Assembly: GCA_036365145.1 (NCBI GenBank)
Contig: JAEOAD010002327.1
Coordinates: 682,001-746,000, forward strand
Length of the DNA: 64,000 bases
DNA from: Orientallactaga sibirica
Taxonomy: Eukaryota > Chordata > Mammalia > Rodentia > Dipodidae
Reading direction: 5' to 3'
The notes below the pieces were generated by a model. The model was not told where the DNA came from and made no database searches. It was given only the letters and a program-made list of their open reading frames with translations. The position numbers and the translations under genes were made by a program. Positions 35,677 through 48,500 of this stretch are shown piece by piece; positions within the stretch are counted from its first letter, which is position 1, and each line of letters begins with the position of its first letter.

Positions 35677-38600
35677 ACTCTTCGTAAGAAAGCAACTCAT
35701 TTGAGTAACAGAACAGCCTTATTTCACACAGTACCGTGGTCGGCAATGAAGGTGTTTGTTTTCTAAACAAACTAGGTAAGAAATGTGGTTAATCTACTAA
35801 GTTGTACATCTTGTTAGATTACACAAACTAGGAACCTTTGATCTTGCTGCACTGAAGACTCATCGTAAGAAAGCAACTCGTTTGGAGAACAGAACAGCCT
35901 TATTTCACACAGTACTGTGTTCGGCAATGAAGGTGTTTGTTTTCTAAACAAACTACGTTATAAATGTGGTTTTTCTACTAAGTTGTACATCTTGTTTGAT
36001 TGAACAAACTAGGAAAGTTTGATCTTGCTGCACTGAAGAGTCTTCGTAAGAAAGCAACTCATTTGGGGAACAGCACAGCCTTATTTCACACAGTACTGTT
36101 TTGAATGAATGGGTTTGTTTTCAAAACAAACTATTTTAGAAATGAAGGTAGTCTATTAAGTTGTACATCTTGTTGATTACAAAAACTAGGAAAGTTTGAT
36201 CTTGCTGCACTGAAGACTCTTCGTATGAAAGCAACTCATTTGCAGAACAGAACTGGCTTATTTCACACAGTACTGTGTTCGGCAATGAAGGTGTTTGTTT
36301 TCTAAACAAACTAGGTTATAAATGTGGTTAATCTACTAAATTGATACACCTTGTTAGATTACACGAACTACGAAAGTTTGATCTTGCTGCACTGAAGACT
36401 CTTTAAGAAAGCAACTCATTTCTTGGAACAGAACAGCCTTATTTCACACAGTGCTGCGTTCATTAATGAAGGTGTTTGTTTTCTAAACAAACTACGTTAG
36501 AAATGTGGTTAATCTACTAAATTCTACATCTTGTTAGATTACACAAACTAGGAAAGTTTGATCTTGCTGTACTGAAGACTCTTCGTAAGAAAGCAACTGA
36601 TTTCGGGAATAGAACAGCCTTATTTCATATGGTACTGTGTTTGGCAGTGAATGGGTTTATTTTCTAAACAAACTACTTTAGAAATGAAGGCAGTCTATTA
36701 AGTTGTATATCTTGTTACATTACACAAACTAGGAAAGTTTGATCTTGCTGCACTGAAAACTCTTCGTAAGAAAGCAACTCATTTGTAGAACAGAACTAGC
36801 TTACTTCACACAGTACTGCATTCGGCAATTGATGTGTTTGTTTTCTAAACAAACTACGTTAGAAATGTGGTTAATCAACTAAATTGAACATCTTGTTAGA
36901 TTACACAAACTAGGAAAGTTTGATCTTGCTGTACTGAAGACTCTTCGTAAGAAAGCAACTGATTTCGGGAATAGAACAGCCTTATATCATATGGTACTGT
37001 GCTTGGCAATGAATGGGTTTGTTTTCTAAACAAACTACTTTAGAAATGAAGGTAGTCTATTAAGTTGTACATCTTGTTACATTACACAAACTAGGAAAGT
37101 ATGATATTGCTGCACTGAAGACTCTTCGAAAGAAAGCAACTCATTTGTAGAACAGAAGAGGCTTATTTCACACAGTAGTGTGTTCGGCAATGAAGGTGTT
37201 TGTTCTCTAAACAAACTAGGTTAGAAATGTGATTAATCTACTAAGTTGTACATCTTGTTAGATTACACAAACTAGGAAAGTTTGATCTTGCTGCACTGAA
37301 GACTCTTCGTAAGAAAACAACTCATTTGCGGAACAGAACAGCCTTATTTCACACAGTACTGTGTTCGGCAATGAAGGTGTTTGTTTTCTAAACAAACTAC
37401 GTTATAAATCAGGTTAATCTACTAAGTTGAACATCTTGTTAGATTACACAAACTAGGAAAGTTTGATCTTGCTGCACTGAAGACTCTTCGTAAGAAAGCA
37501 ACTCATTTGCAGAACAGAACTGGCTTATTTGACACAGTACTGTGTTCGACAATGAAGGTGTTTGTTTTCTAAACAAACTAGCTTAGAAATGTGGTTAATC
37601 TATTAAGTTGTACATCTTGTTAGATTACACAAACTAGGAAACATTGATCTTGCTGCACTAAAGAGTCTTCGTAAGAAAGAAAGTGATTTCGGGAACAGAA
37701 CAGCCTTATTTCACGCAGTACTGTGTTCGGAAATGAATGGGTTTGTTTTCGAAAGAAACTACTGTAGAAATGAAGGTAGTCTATTAAGTTGTACATCTTG
37801 TTAGATTACACAAACTAGGAAAGTTTGATCTTGCTGCACTGAAGACTCTTCGTAAGAAAGCAACTCATTTGTAGAACAGAACTGGCTTACTTCACACAGT
37901 ACTGCATTCGGCAACGAAGGTGTTAGTTTTCTAAACAAACTACGTTAGAAATGTGGTTAATCTACTAAGTTGGACATCTTGTTAGATTACACAAACTAGG
38001 AAAGTTTGATCTTGCTGCACTGAAGACTCTTAGTAAGAAAACAACTCATTTGGGGAACAGAACAGCATTATTTCACACAGTACTGTGTTCGTCAATGAAG
38101 GCGTTTGTTTTGTCAACATACTACGTTAGAAATGTGGTTAATCTACTAAGTTGTACATCTTGTTAGATTACACAAACTATGAAAGTTTGATCTTGCTGCA
38201 CTGAAGACTCTTCGTAAGATAGCAACTCTTTGCTAAACAGAACAGGTTTATTTCACACAGTACTGTGTTCGGCAATGAAGGTGTTTGTTTTCTAAACAAA
38301 CTAGGTTAGAAATGTGGTTAATCTACAAAAGTGTACACCTTGTTAGATTACACAAACTAGGAAACTTTGATCTTGCTGCACTGAAGACTCTTCGTAAGAA
38401 AGCAACTCATTTGCGGAACAGAACAGCCTTATTTCACAAAGTACTGCGTCCGGCAATGAAGGTGTTTGTTTTCTAAACAAACTACGTTAGGAATGTGGTT
38501 AATCTACCAAATTCTACATCTTGTTAGATTACACAAACTAGGAAAGTTTGATCTTGCTGTACTGCAGACTCTTCGTAAGAAAGCAACTGATTTCGGGAAT

Positions 38601-40692
38601 AGAACAGCCTTATTTCGTATGGTACTGTGTTCGGCAACGAATGGGTTTGTTTTTTAAACAAACTACTTTAGAAATGAAGGTAGTCTATAAGGTTGTATAT
38701 CTTGTTACATTACACAAACTAGGAAAGTTTGATCTTGCTGCACTGAAGACTCTTCTTAATAAAGCAACTCATTTGGGGAACAGAACGGCCTTATTTCACA
38801 CAGTACTGTATTCGGCAATGAAATCGTTTGTTTTGTAAACAAACTACGTTAGAAATGTGGTTAATCTACAAAGTTGTGCATCTGGTGAGATTACACAAAC
38901 TCGGAAAGTTTGATCTTGCTGCACTGAAGACTCTTCGTAAGAAAGCAACTCATTTGTAGAACAGAACTGGATTACGTCACACAGTACTGCATTCGCCAAT
39001 GAAGGTGTTAGTTTTCTAAACAAACTACTTTAGAAATGTGGTTAATGTACTAAATTGTACATCTTGTTTGATTACACAAACTAGGAAAGTTTGATCTTGC
39101 TGCACTGAAGACTCTTCCTAAGAAACCAACTCATTTGCGGAACAGAACAGCCTTATTTCACACAGTACAGTGTTTGGCAATGAAGGCGTTGGTTTTCTAA
39201 ACAAACTACGTATAAATGTGGTTATTCTACTAAGTTGAACATCTTGTTAGATTACATAAACTAGGAAAGTTTGATCTTGCTGCACTGAAGACTCTTCGTC
39301 AGAAAGCAACTCATTTGTAGAACAGAACCGGCTTACTTCACACAGTACTGCGTTCGGCAATGAAGGTGTTATTTTTCTGAACAAAGTACGTTAGAAATGT
39401 GGTTAATCTACTAAGTTGTACACCTTTTTCGATTACACAAACTAGGAAAGTTTGATCTTGCTGCACTGAAGACTCTTCGTAAGAAAGCAACTCATTTAGG
39501 GAAGAGAACAGCCTTATTTCAAACAGTACTGTGTTCGTCAATGAAGGCGTTTGTTTTGTAAACAAACTACGTTAGAAATGTGGTTAATCTACTAAGTTGT
39601 ACATCTTGTTAGATTACACAAACTCGTAAACTTTGATCTTGCTGCAATGAAGACTCTCCGTAAAAAGGAACTCATTTGGAGAACAGAACTGGCATATTTC
39701 ACACAGTACCGTGTTCAGCAATGAAGTTGTTTGTTTTCTAAACAAACTACATTAGAAATGTGGTTAATCTACTAAATTGTACACCTTGTTAGATTACATA
39801 AACAAGGAAAGTTTGATCTTGCTGCACTGAAGACTCTTCGTAAGAAAGCATGTCATTTGCAGAACAGAACTGGCTGATTTGACACAGTACTGTGTTTGGC
39901 AATGAAGGTGTTTGTTTTCTAAACAAACTAGGTTAGAAATGTGGTTAATATACTAAATTGTACATCTTGTTAGATTACACAAACTAGGAAACTTTGAGCT
40001 TGCTGCACTGAAGAGTCTTCGTAAGGAAGCAACTGATTTCGGGAACAGAACAGCCTTATTTCACACAGTACTCTGTTTGGCAATGAATGGGTTTGTTTTC
40101 TAAACAAACTAGGTTATAAATGTGCTTAATGTACTAAATTATACATCTTGTTTGATTACAGAAACTAGGAAAGTTTGATCTTCCTGCACTGAAGACTCTT
40201 CGTAACAAAGCAACTCATTTTGGGATCAGAACAGGCTTATTTCACACAGTACTGTGTTCGGCAATGAAGGCGTTTGTTTTCTCAACAAACTACGTTAGAA
40301 ATGTGGTCATTCTACTAAGTTTTACATCTTGTGAGATTACACAAACTAGGAAAGTTTGATCTTGCTGCACTGAAGACTCTTCGTAAGAAAGCAACTCATT
40401 TGCGGAACAGAACAGCCTTATTTCACACAGTACTGCGTACGACAATGAAGGTGTTTGTTTTCTAAACAAACTGCGTTAGGAATGTGGTTAATCTACCTAA
40501 TTCTACATCTTGTTAGATTACACAAACTAGGAAAGTTTGATCTTGCTGCATTGAAGATTCTTTGTAAGAAAGCAACTCATTTGCAGAACAGAACTGGCTT
40601 ATTTCACACAGTACTGTGTTCGGCAATGAAGGTTTTTGTTTTCTAAACAAACTATTTTACAAATGTGGTTAATGTACGAAATTGTACATCTT

Positions 40693-41056
40693 GTTTGATT
40701 ACACAAACTAGGAAAGTTTGATCTTGCTGCACTGAAGACTCTTCGTAAGAAACCAACTCATTTGCGGAACAGAACAGCCTTATTTCACACAGTACAGTGT
40801 TCGGCAATGAAGGCGTTTGTTTTCTAAACAACCTGCGTTATATATATCTGGTTAATCTACTAAGTTGAACAACTTGTTAGATTACACAAACTAAGAAAGT
40901 TTGATCTTTCTGCACTGAAGACTCTTCGTAAGAAAGCAACTCATTTGCAGAACAGAACTGGCTGATTTGACACAGTACTGTGTTTGGCAATGAAGGTGTT
41001 TGTCTTCTAAACAAACTAGGTTAGAAATGTGGTTACTCTACTAAATTGTACATCTT
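40693..41056 (-). repeat. Local dimer duplication, copy 1
   Basis: Two monomers: one with aagaaaccaactcatttgcg and cagtacagtgttcgg, and one with gtagattacac-type flank, gcagaacagaactggctg and atttgacacagtac. The distinctive sequence aacaacctgcgttatatata lies between them. The following 362 bp repeat both monomers in the same order. Confidence 0.8.
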
Positions 41057-41418
41057 GTTAGATTACACAAACTAGGAAAGTTTGATCTTGCTGCACTGAA
41101 GACTCTTCGTAAGAAACCAACTCATTTGCGGAACAGAACAGCCTTATTTTACACAGTACAGTGTTCGGCAATGAAGGCGTTTGTTTTCTAAACAACCTAC
41201 GTTATATATCTGGTTAATCTACTAAGTTGAACAACTTGTTAGATTACACAAACTAAGAAAGTTTGATCTTGCTGCACTGAATACTCTTCGTAAGAAAGCA
41301 ACTCATTTGCAGAACAGAACTGGCTGATTTGACACAGTACTGTGTTTGGCAATGAAGGTGTTTGTTTTCTAAACAAAGTAGGTTAGAAATGTGGTTAATC
41401 TACTAAATTGTACATCTT
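41057..41418 (-). repeat. Local dimer duplication, copy 2
   Basis: Repeats the two monomers of 40693-41056 in the same order, including cagtacagtgttcgg and the unusual gttatatatctgg spelling. It differs by a shorter ta run and a few substitutions (gaatactc for gaagactc). This is a recent tandem duplication inside otherwise diverged sequence. Confidence 0.8.
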
Positions 41419-44400
41419 GTTAGATTACACAAACTAGGAAACTTTGATCTTGCTGCACTGAAGAGTCTTCGTAAGAAAGCAACTGATTTCGGGAACAGAA
41501 CAGCCTTATTTCACACAGTACTGTGTTTGGCAATGAATGGGTTTGTTTTCTAAACAAACTACGTTCGAAATGTGCTTAATCTACAAAGTTGTACATCTTG
41601 TTAGATTACACAAACTAGGAAACTTTGATCTTGCTGCACTGAAGACTCTCCGTAAGAAAGCTACTCATTTGGAGAACAGAACTGGCTTATTTCACACAGT
41701 ACTGTGTTCGGCAATGAAGTTGTTTGTTTTCTAAACAAACTACGTTAGAAATGTGGTTAATCTACTAAATTGTACACCTTGTTAGATTACATAAACAAGG
41801 AAAGTTTGATCTTGCTGCACTGAAGACTCTTCGTAAGAAAGCAACTCATTTGTAGAACAGAACTGGCTTACTTCACACAGTACTGCGTTCGGCAATGAAG
41901 GCGTTTGTTTTCTAAACAAACTACGTTATATATCTGGTTAATCTACTAAGTTCAACATCTTGTTAGATTACGCAAACTAGGAAACGTTGATCTTGCTGCA
42001 CTGAAGAGTCTTTGTAAGAAAGCAACTGATTTTGGGAACAGAACAGCCTTATTTCACACAGTAGTGTGTTTGGCAATGAATGGGTTTGTTTTCTAAACAA
42101 ACTAGGTTAAAAATGTGCTTAATGTACTAAATTGTACATCTCGTTTGATTTCAGAAACTAGGAAAGTTTGATCTTGCTGCACTGAAGACTCTTCGTAACA
42201 AAGCAACTCATTTGGGGATCAGAACAGGCTTATTTCACACAGTACTGTGTTCGGCAATGAAGGCGTTTGTTTTCTAAACAAACTAGGTTAGAAATTTGGT
42301 TAATCTACTAAGTTGTACATCTTGTGAGATTACACAAACTAGGAACGTTTGATCTTGCTGCACTGAAGACTCTTCATAAGAAATCAACTCATTTGCGGAA
42401 CAGAACAGCCTTATTTCACACAGTACTGTGTTCGGCAATAAAGGCGTTTGTTTTCTAAACAAACTACGTTATAAATCTGGTTATTCTACTAAATTGAACA
42501 TCTTGTTAGATTACACCAACTAGGAAAGTTTGATCTTGCTGCACTGAAGACTCTTCGTAAGAAAGCAACTCATTTGAAGAACAGAACTGGCTTATTTGAC
42601 ACAGTACTGTGTTTGGCAATGAAGGTGTTTGTTTTCTAAACAAACTAGGTTAGAAATGTGGTTAATCTACTAAGTTGTACATCTTGTTAGATTACACAAA
42701 CTAGGAAACTTTGATCTTGCTGCCCTGAAGACTCTTCTCAAGAAAGCAACTGATTTCGAGAACAGAACAGCCTTATTTCAAACAGTACTGTGTTTGGCAA
42801 TGAATGGGTTTGTTTTCTAAACAAACTACGTTCGAAATGTGTTTAATCTACTAAGTTGTATATCTTTTTAGATTACATAAACTAGGAAAGTTTGATCTTG
42901 CTGCACTGAAGGATCTTCGTAAGAAAGCAACTCATTTGTAGAACAGAACTAGCTTACTTCACACATTACAGCATTCGGCAATGAAGGTGTTTGTTTTCTA
43001 AACAAAGTTCGTTAGAAATGTGGTTAATATACTAAGTTGTACATCTTGTTAGATTACACAAACTAGGAAAGTTTGATCTTGCTGCACTGAAGACTCTTCG
43101 TACGAATGCAACTCATATTGGGAACAGAACAGCCTTATTTCACTCAGTACTGTGTTCGGCAATGAAGGTGTTTGTTTTCTAAACAAACTAGGTTAGAAAT
43201 GTGGTTAATCTACTATGTTGTACATCTTGTTAGATTAAAAAAACTAGGAAAATTTGATCTTGCTGCACTGAAGACTCTTCGTAAGAAAGCAACTCATTTG
43301 TTGAAAAGAACTGGCTTATTTCACACAGTACTGTGTTTGGTAATGAAGATGTTTGTTTTCTAAACAAACTACGTTAGAAATGTGGTTAATCTACTAAGTT
43401 GTACATCTTGTTAGATTACACAAACTAGGAAAGTTTGATCTTGCTGCAGTGAAGAGTCTTCGTAAGAAAGCAACTCATTTGTGGAACAGAACAGCCTTAT
43501 TTCACACAGTACTGTTTTCGGCAATGAATGGGTTTGTTTTCTAAACAAACTACTTTAGAAATGAAGGTAGTCTATGAAGTTGTACATCTTTTTAGATTAC
43601 ACAAACTAGGAAAGTTTGATCTTGCTGCACTGAAGACTCTTCGAAAGAAAGCAACTCATTTGTAGAACAGAACTGGCTTACTTCACACAGTTCTGTGTTC
43701 GGCAATGAAGGTGTTAGTCTTCTAAACAAACTACGTTAGAAATGTGGTTAATCTACTAAGTTGTACTTCTTGTTACATTAAGAAACTAGGAAAGTTTGAT
43801 CTTGCTGCCCTGAAGACTCTTCGTAAGAAAGAAAGTCATTTGGGGAACAGAATAGCCTTATTTCACACATTACTGTGTTCGTCAATGAAGGCGTCTGTTT
43901 TGTCAACATACTACGTTAGAAATGTAGTTAATCTACTAAGTTGTACATCTTTTTAGATTACACAAGCTAGGAAAGTTTGATCTTGCTGCACTGAAGAGCC
44001 TTCATAAGAAAGCAGCTCATTTGGGGAACAGAACAGCCTTATTTCACACAGTACTGTGTTTGGCAATGAAGGTGTTTTTTATCTAAAAAAACTAGGTTAG
44101 AAATGTGGTTAATCTTCTAAGTTGTACATCTTGTTAGATTACACAAACTAGGAAACTTTAATCTTGCTGTACTGAAGACTCTCCGTAAGAAAGCAACTCA
44201 TTTGGAGAACTGAACTGGCTTATTTCACACAGGACTCTGTTGGGCCATAAAGGGGTTTGTTTTCTAAACAAACTACGTTAGAAATGTGGTTAATCTACGA
44301 AATTGTGCACCTTGTTAGATTACACAAACTAGGAAAGTTTGATCTTGCTGCACTGAAGACTCTTCGTAAGAAAGCAACTCATTTGTAGAATAGAACTGGA

Positions 44401-45398
44401 TTACTTCACACAGTACTGCGTTCGGCAATGAAGGTGTTTGTTTTCTAAACAAACTACTTTTGAAATGTGGTTAATCTACTACAGTGTACATCTTGTCAGA
44501 TTACACAAACTATTAAAGTTTGATCTTGCTACACTGAAGACTCTTGGTAAGAAACAAACTCATTTGCGGAACAGAACAGCCTTATGTCACACAGTACTGT
44601 GTTCGGCAATGAAGGCATTTGTTTTCTAAACAAACTACGTTATAAATCTGGTTAATCTACTAAATTGAACATCTTCTTAGATTACACAATTTAGGAAAGT
44701 TTGATCTTGCTGCAGTGAAGACTCTTCGTAAGAAAGCAACTTATTTGCAGAACAGAAGTGGCTTATTTGACACAGTACTGTGTTCGGCAATTAAGGTGTT
44801 TGTTTTCTAAACAAACTAGGATAGAAATGTGGTTAACCTACTAAGTTGTGCATCTTGTTAGATTACACAAACTAGGAAACTTTGATCTTGCTACACTGAA
44901 AAGTCTTCGTAAAAAACGAACTCATTTGGAGAACTGAACTGGCGTATTTCACACAGTACTGTGTTCGGTAATGAAGATGTTTATTTTGAAAAAAACTACG
45001 TTAGAAATGTGGTTAATCTACTAAATTGTACACCATGTTAGATTACACAAATTAGGAAAGTTTGATCTTGCTGCACTGAAGACTCTTCGTAAGAAAGCAA
45101 CTCATTTGGAGAACAGAACAGCCTTATTTCACACAGTACCGTGTTCGGCAATGAAGGTGTTTGTTTTCTAAAAAATCTACGTTATAAATGTGGTTAATCT
45201 ACTAGGTTGTACATGTTGTTAGATTACACAAACTAGGAAAGTGTGATCTAGCTGCACTGAAGAGTCCTTGTAAGAAAGCAACTCATTTAGGAAACAGAAG
45301 AGCCTTATTTGACACAGTACTGTGTTCGGCAATGAATGGGATTGTTTTCTAAACAAACTACTTTAGAAATGAAGGTAGTCTATTAAGGTGTACATCTT

Positions 45399-45545
45399 GT
45401 TAGATTACACAAACTAGGAAAGTTTGATATTGCTGCACTGAAGAGTCTGGCTTACTTCACACAGTACTACGTTCGGCAATGAAGGTGTTTGTTTTCTCAA
45501 CAAACTATGTTAGAAATGTGGTTAATCTACTAAATTGTACATCTT
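45399..45545 (-). repeat. Truncated monomer, 147 bp (34-bp deletion)
   Basis: Landmarks at 45399 and 45546 are 147 bp apart. Text runs gaagagtct directly into ggcttacttcac at about 45448, losing the tcgtaagaaagc to cagaact stretch; ct is shared at the join. It is the only clear register break in the right arm. Confidence 0.9.
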
Positions 45546-48500
45546 GTTAGATTATACAAACTAGGAAATTTTGATCTTGCTGCACTGAAGAGTCTTCGTA
45601 AGAAAGCTACTGATTACGGGAACAGAACAGCCTTATTTGACACAGTACTGTGTTTGGCAATGAATGGGTTTGTTTTCGAAACAAACTACTTTAGAAATGA
45701 AGGTAGTCTATGAAGTTGTACATCTTGTTAGATTGCACAAACTAGGAAAGTTTGATCTTGCTGCACTGAGGACTCTTCGTAAGAAAGCAACACATTTGTA
45801 GAACAGAACTGGCTTACTTCACACAGTACTGCGTTCGGCAACGAAGGTGTTAGTTTTCTAAACAAACTAGGTTAGAAATGTGGTTAATCTACTAAATTGT
45901 ACATCTTGTTAGATTACACAAACTAGATAAGTTTGATCTTCCTGCACTGAAGACTCTTCGTAAGAAAGCAACTCATTTGGGGAACAGAACAGCCTTATTT
46001 CACTCAGTACTGTGTTTGGCAATGAAGGCGTTTGTTTTCTAAACAAACTACGTTAGCAATGTGGTTAATCTACTAAGTTGTACATCTTGTTAAATTACAC
46101 AAACTAGGAAAGTTTGATCTTGCTGAACTGAAGTCTCTTCGTAAAAAAGCAACTCATTTGCAGAACAGAACTGGCTTATTTGACACAGTACTGTGTTCGG
46201 CAATGAAGGTGTTTGATTTCTAAACAAACTAGGTAAGAAATGTGGTTAATCTACTAAATTGTACATCTTGTTAGATTACACAAACTAGGAAACTTTGATC
46301 TTGCTGCACTGAAGAGTCTTCGTAAGAAAGCAACTGATTTCGGGAATAGAACAGCCTTATTTCACACAGTACTGTGTTCGGCAATGAATGGGTTTGCTTT
46401 CAAACAAACTACGTTCGAAATGTGTTTAAACTACTAAATTGTATATCTTTTTAGATTACACAAACTAGGAAAGTTTGATCTTGCTGCACTGAAGACTCTT
46501 CGTAAGAAAGCAACTCATTTGAAGAACAGAACAGCCTTATTTCACACGGTACTGTGTTCGGCAATGAAGGCGTTTGTTTTCTAAACAAACTACGTTAGAA
46601 ATGTGGTTAATCTACTAAGTTGTAAATCTTGTTAGATTTCACAAACTAGGAAAGTTTGATCTTGCTGCACTGAAGACTCTTCGTAAGAAAGCAACTCATT
46701 TGGAGAACAGAACAGCCTTATTTCACACAGTACTGTGTTCGGCAATGAAGGTGTTTGTTTTCTAAAAAATCTACGTTATGAATGTGGTTAATCTACTAAG
46801 TTGTACATGTTGTTAGATTACACAAACTAGGAAAGTTTGATCTAGCTGCACTGAAGAGGCTTTGTAAGAAAGCAACTCATTTAGGAAACAGAACAGCCTT
46901 ATTTCACACAGTACTGTGTTCGGCAATGAATGGGATTGTTTTCTAAACAAACTACTGTACAAATGAAGGTAGTCTATTAACGGGTACATCTTGTTAGATT
47001 ACACAAACTAGGAAAGTTTGATCTTGCTGCACTGAAGAGTCTTCGTAAGAAAACAACTCATTTGAGGAAAAGAACAGCCTTATTTCACACAGTACTGTGT
47101 TCGGCAATGTATGGGTTTGTTTTCCAAACAAACTAATTGAGAAATGAAGGTAGTCTATTATGTTGTACATCTTGTTAGATTACAAAAACTAGGAGGATTG
47201 ATCTTTCTGCACTGAAGACTCTTCGTAAGAAAGCAACTCATTTGGGGAACAAAACAGCCTTATTTCACACAGTACTGTGTTCGGTAATGAAGATGTTTGT
47301 TTTCTAAAAAAACTACGTTAGAAATGTGGTTAATCTACTAAATTGTACACCATGTTAGATTACACAAACTAGGAAAGTTTGATCTTCCTGCACTGAAGAC
47401 TCTTCTAAAGAAAGCAACTCATTTTCGGAACAGAACAGCGTCATTTCAAACAGTACTGCGTTCGGCAATGAAAATGTTTATTTTCTAAACAATCAACGTT
47501 AGAAATGTGGTTAATCTACTAGATTCTACATCTTGTTAGATTACACAAACTAGGAAAGTTTGATCTTGCTGCACTGAAGACTCTTCGTAAGAAAGCAACT
47601 CATTTGGGGATCAGAACAGGCTTATTTCACACAGTACTGTGTTCGCCAATGAAGGCGTTTGTTTTCTAAACAAAGTACGTTAGAAACGTGGTTAATCTAC
47701 TAAGTTGTACATCTTCTTAGATTACACAAACTGGGAAAGTTTGATCTTGCTGCACTGAAGACTCTTCGTAACAAAGCAACTCATTTGGAGAATAGAACAG
47801 CTTTATTTCACACAGTAATGTGTTCGGCAATGAAGGTGTTTGTTTTCTAAACAAACTACGTTATAAATGTGGTTAATCTACTAAGTTGTACATCTTGTTA
47901 GATTACACAAACTAGGAAAGTTTGATCTTGCTACTGTGAAGAGTCTTAGTAAGAAAGCAACTCATTTAGGAAACAGAACAGCCTTATTTCACACAGTACT
48001 GTGTTTGGCAATGATGGGGTTTGTTTTCTAAACAAACTACGTTATAAATGTGTTTTAATCTACTAAGTTGTATATCTTTTAGATTACATAAACTAGGAAA
48101 GTTTGATCTTGCTGCACTGAAGGCTCTTCGTAAGAAAGCAACTCATTTGTAGAACAGAACTAGCTTACTTCACACATTACAGCATTCGGCAATGAAGGTG
48201 TTTGTTTTCTAAACAAAGTTCGTTAGAAATGTGGTTAATATACTAAGTTGTACATCTTGTTAGATTACACAAACTAGGAAAGTTTGATCTTGCTGCACTG
48301 AAGATTCTTCGTAAGAAACCAACTCATTTGTAGAACAGAACGGGCTTACTTCACACAGTACTGCGTTCGGCAATGAAGGTGTTTGTTTTCTAAACAAACT
48401 ACGTTAGAAATGTGGTGAATCTACTAAATTGTACATCTTGTTAGATTACACAAACTAGGAAAGTTTGATCTTGCTGCACTGAAGACTCTTCGTAAGAAAG

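Noticed and set aside
20773..39565. Minus-strand open reading frames at 20773-20955, 32712-33133 and 39338-39565
   Set aside because: All lie inside satellite monomers and arise from indels or substitutions that remove a stop. The 32930-33133 frame crosses the 56-bp deletion. No independent evidence of coding.
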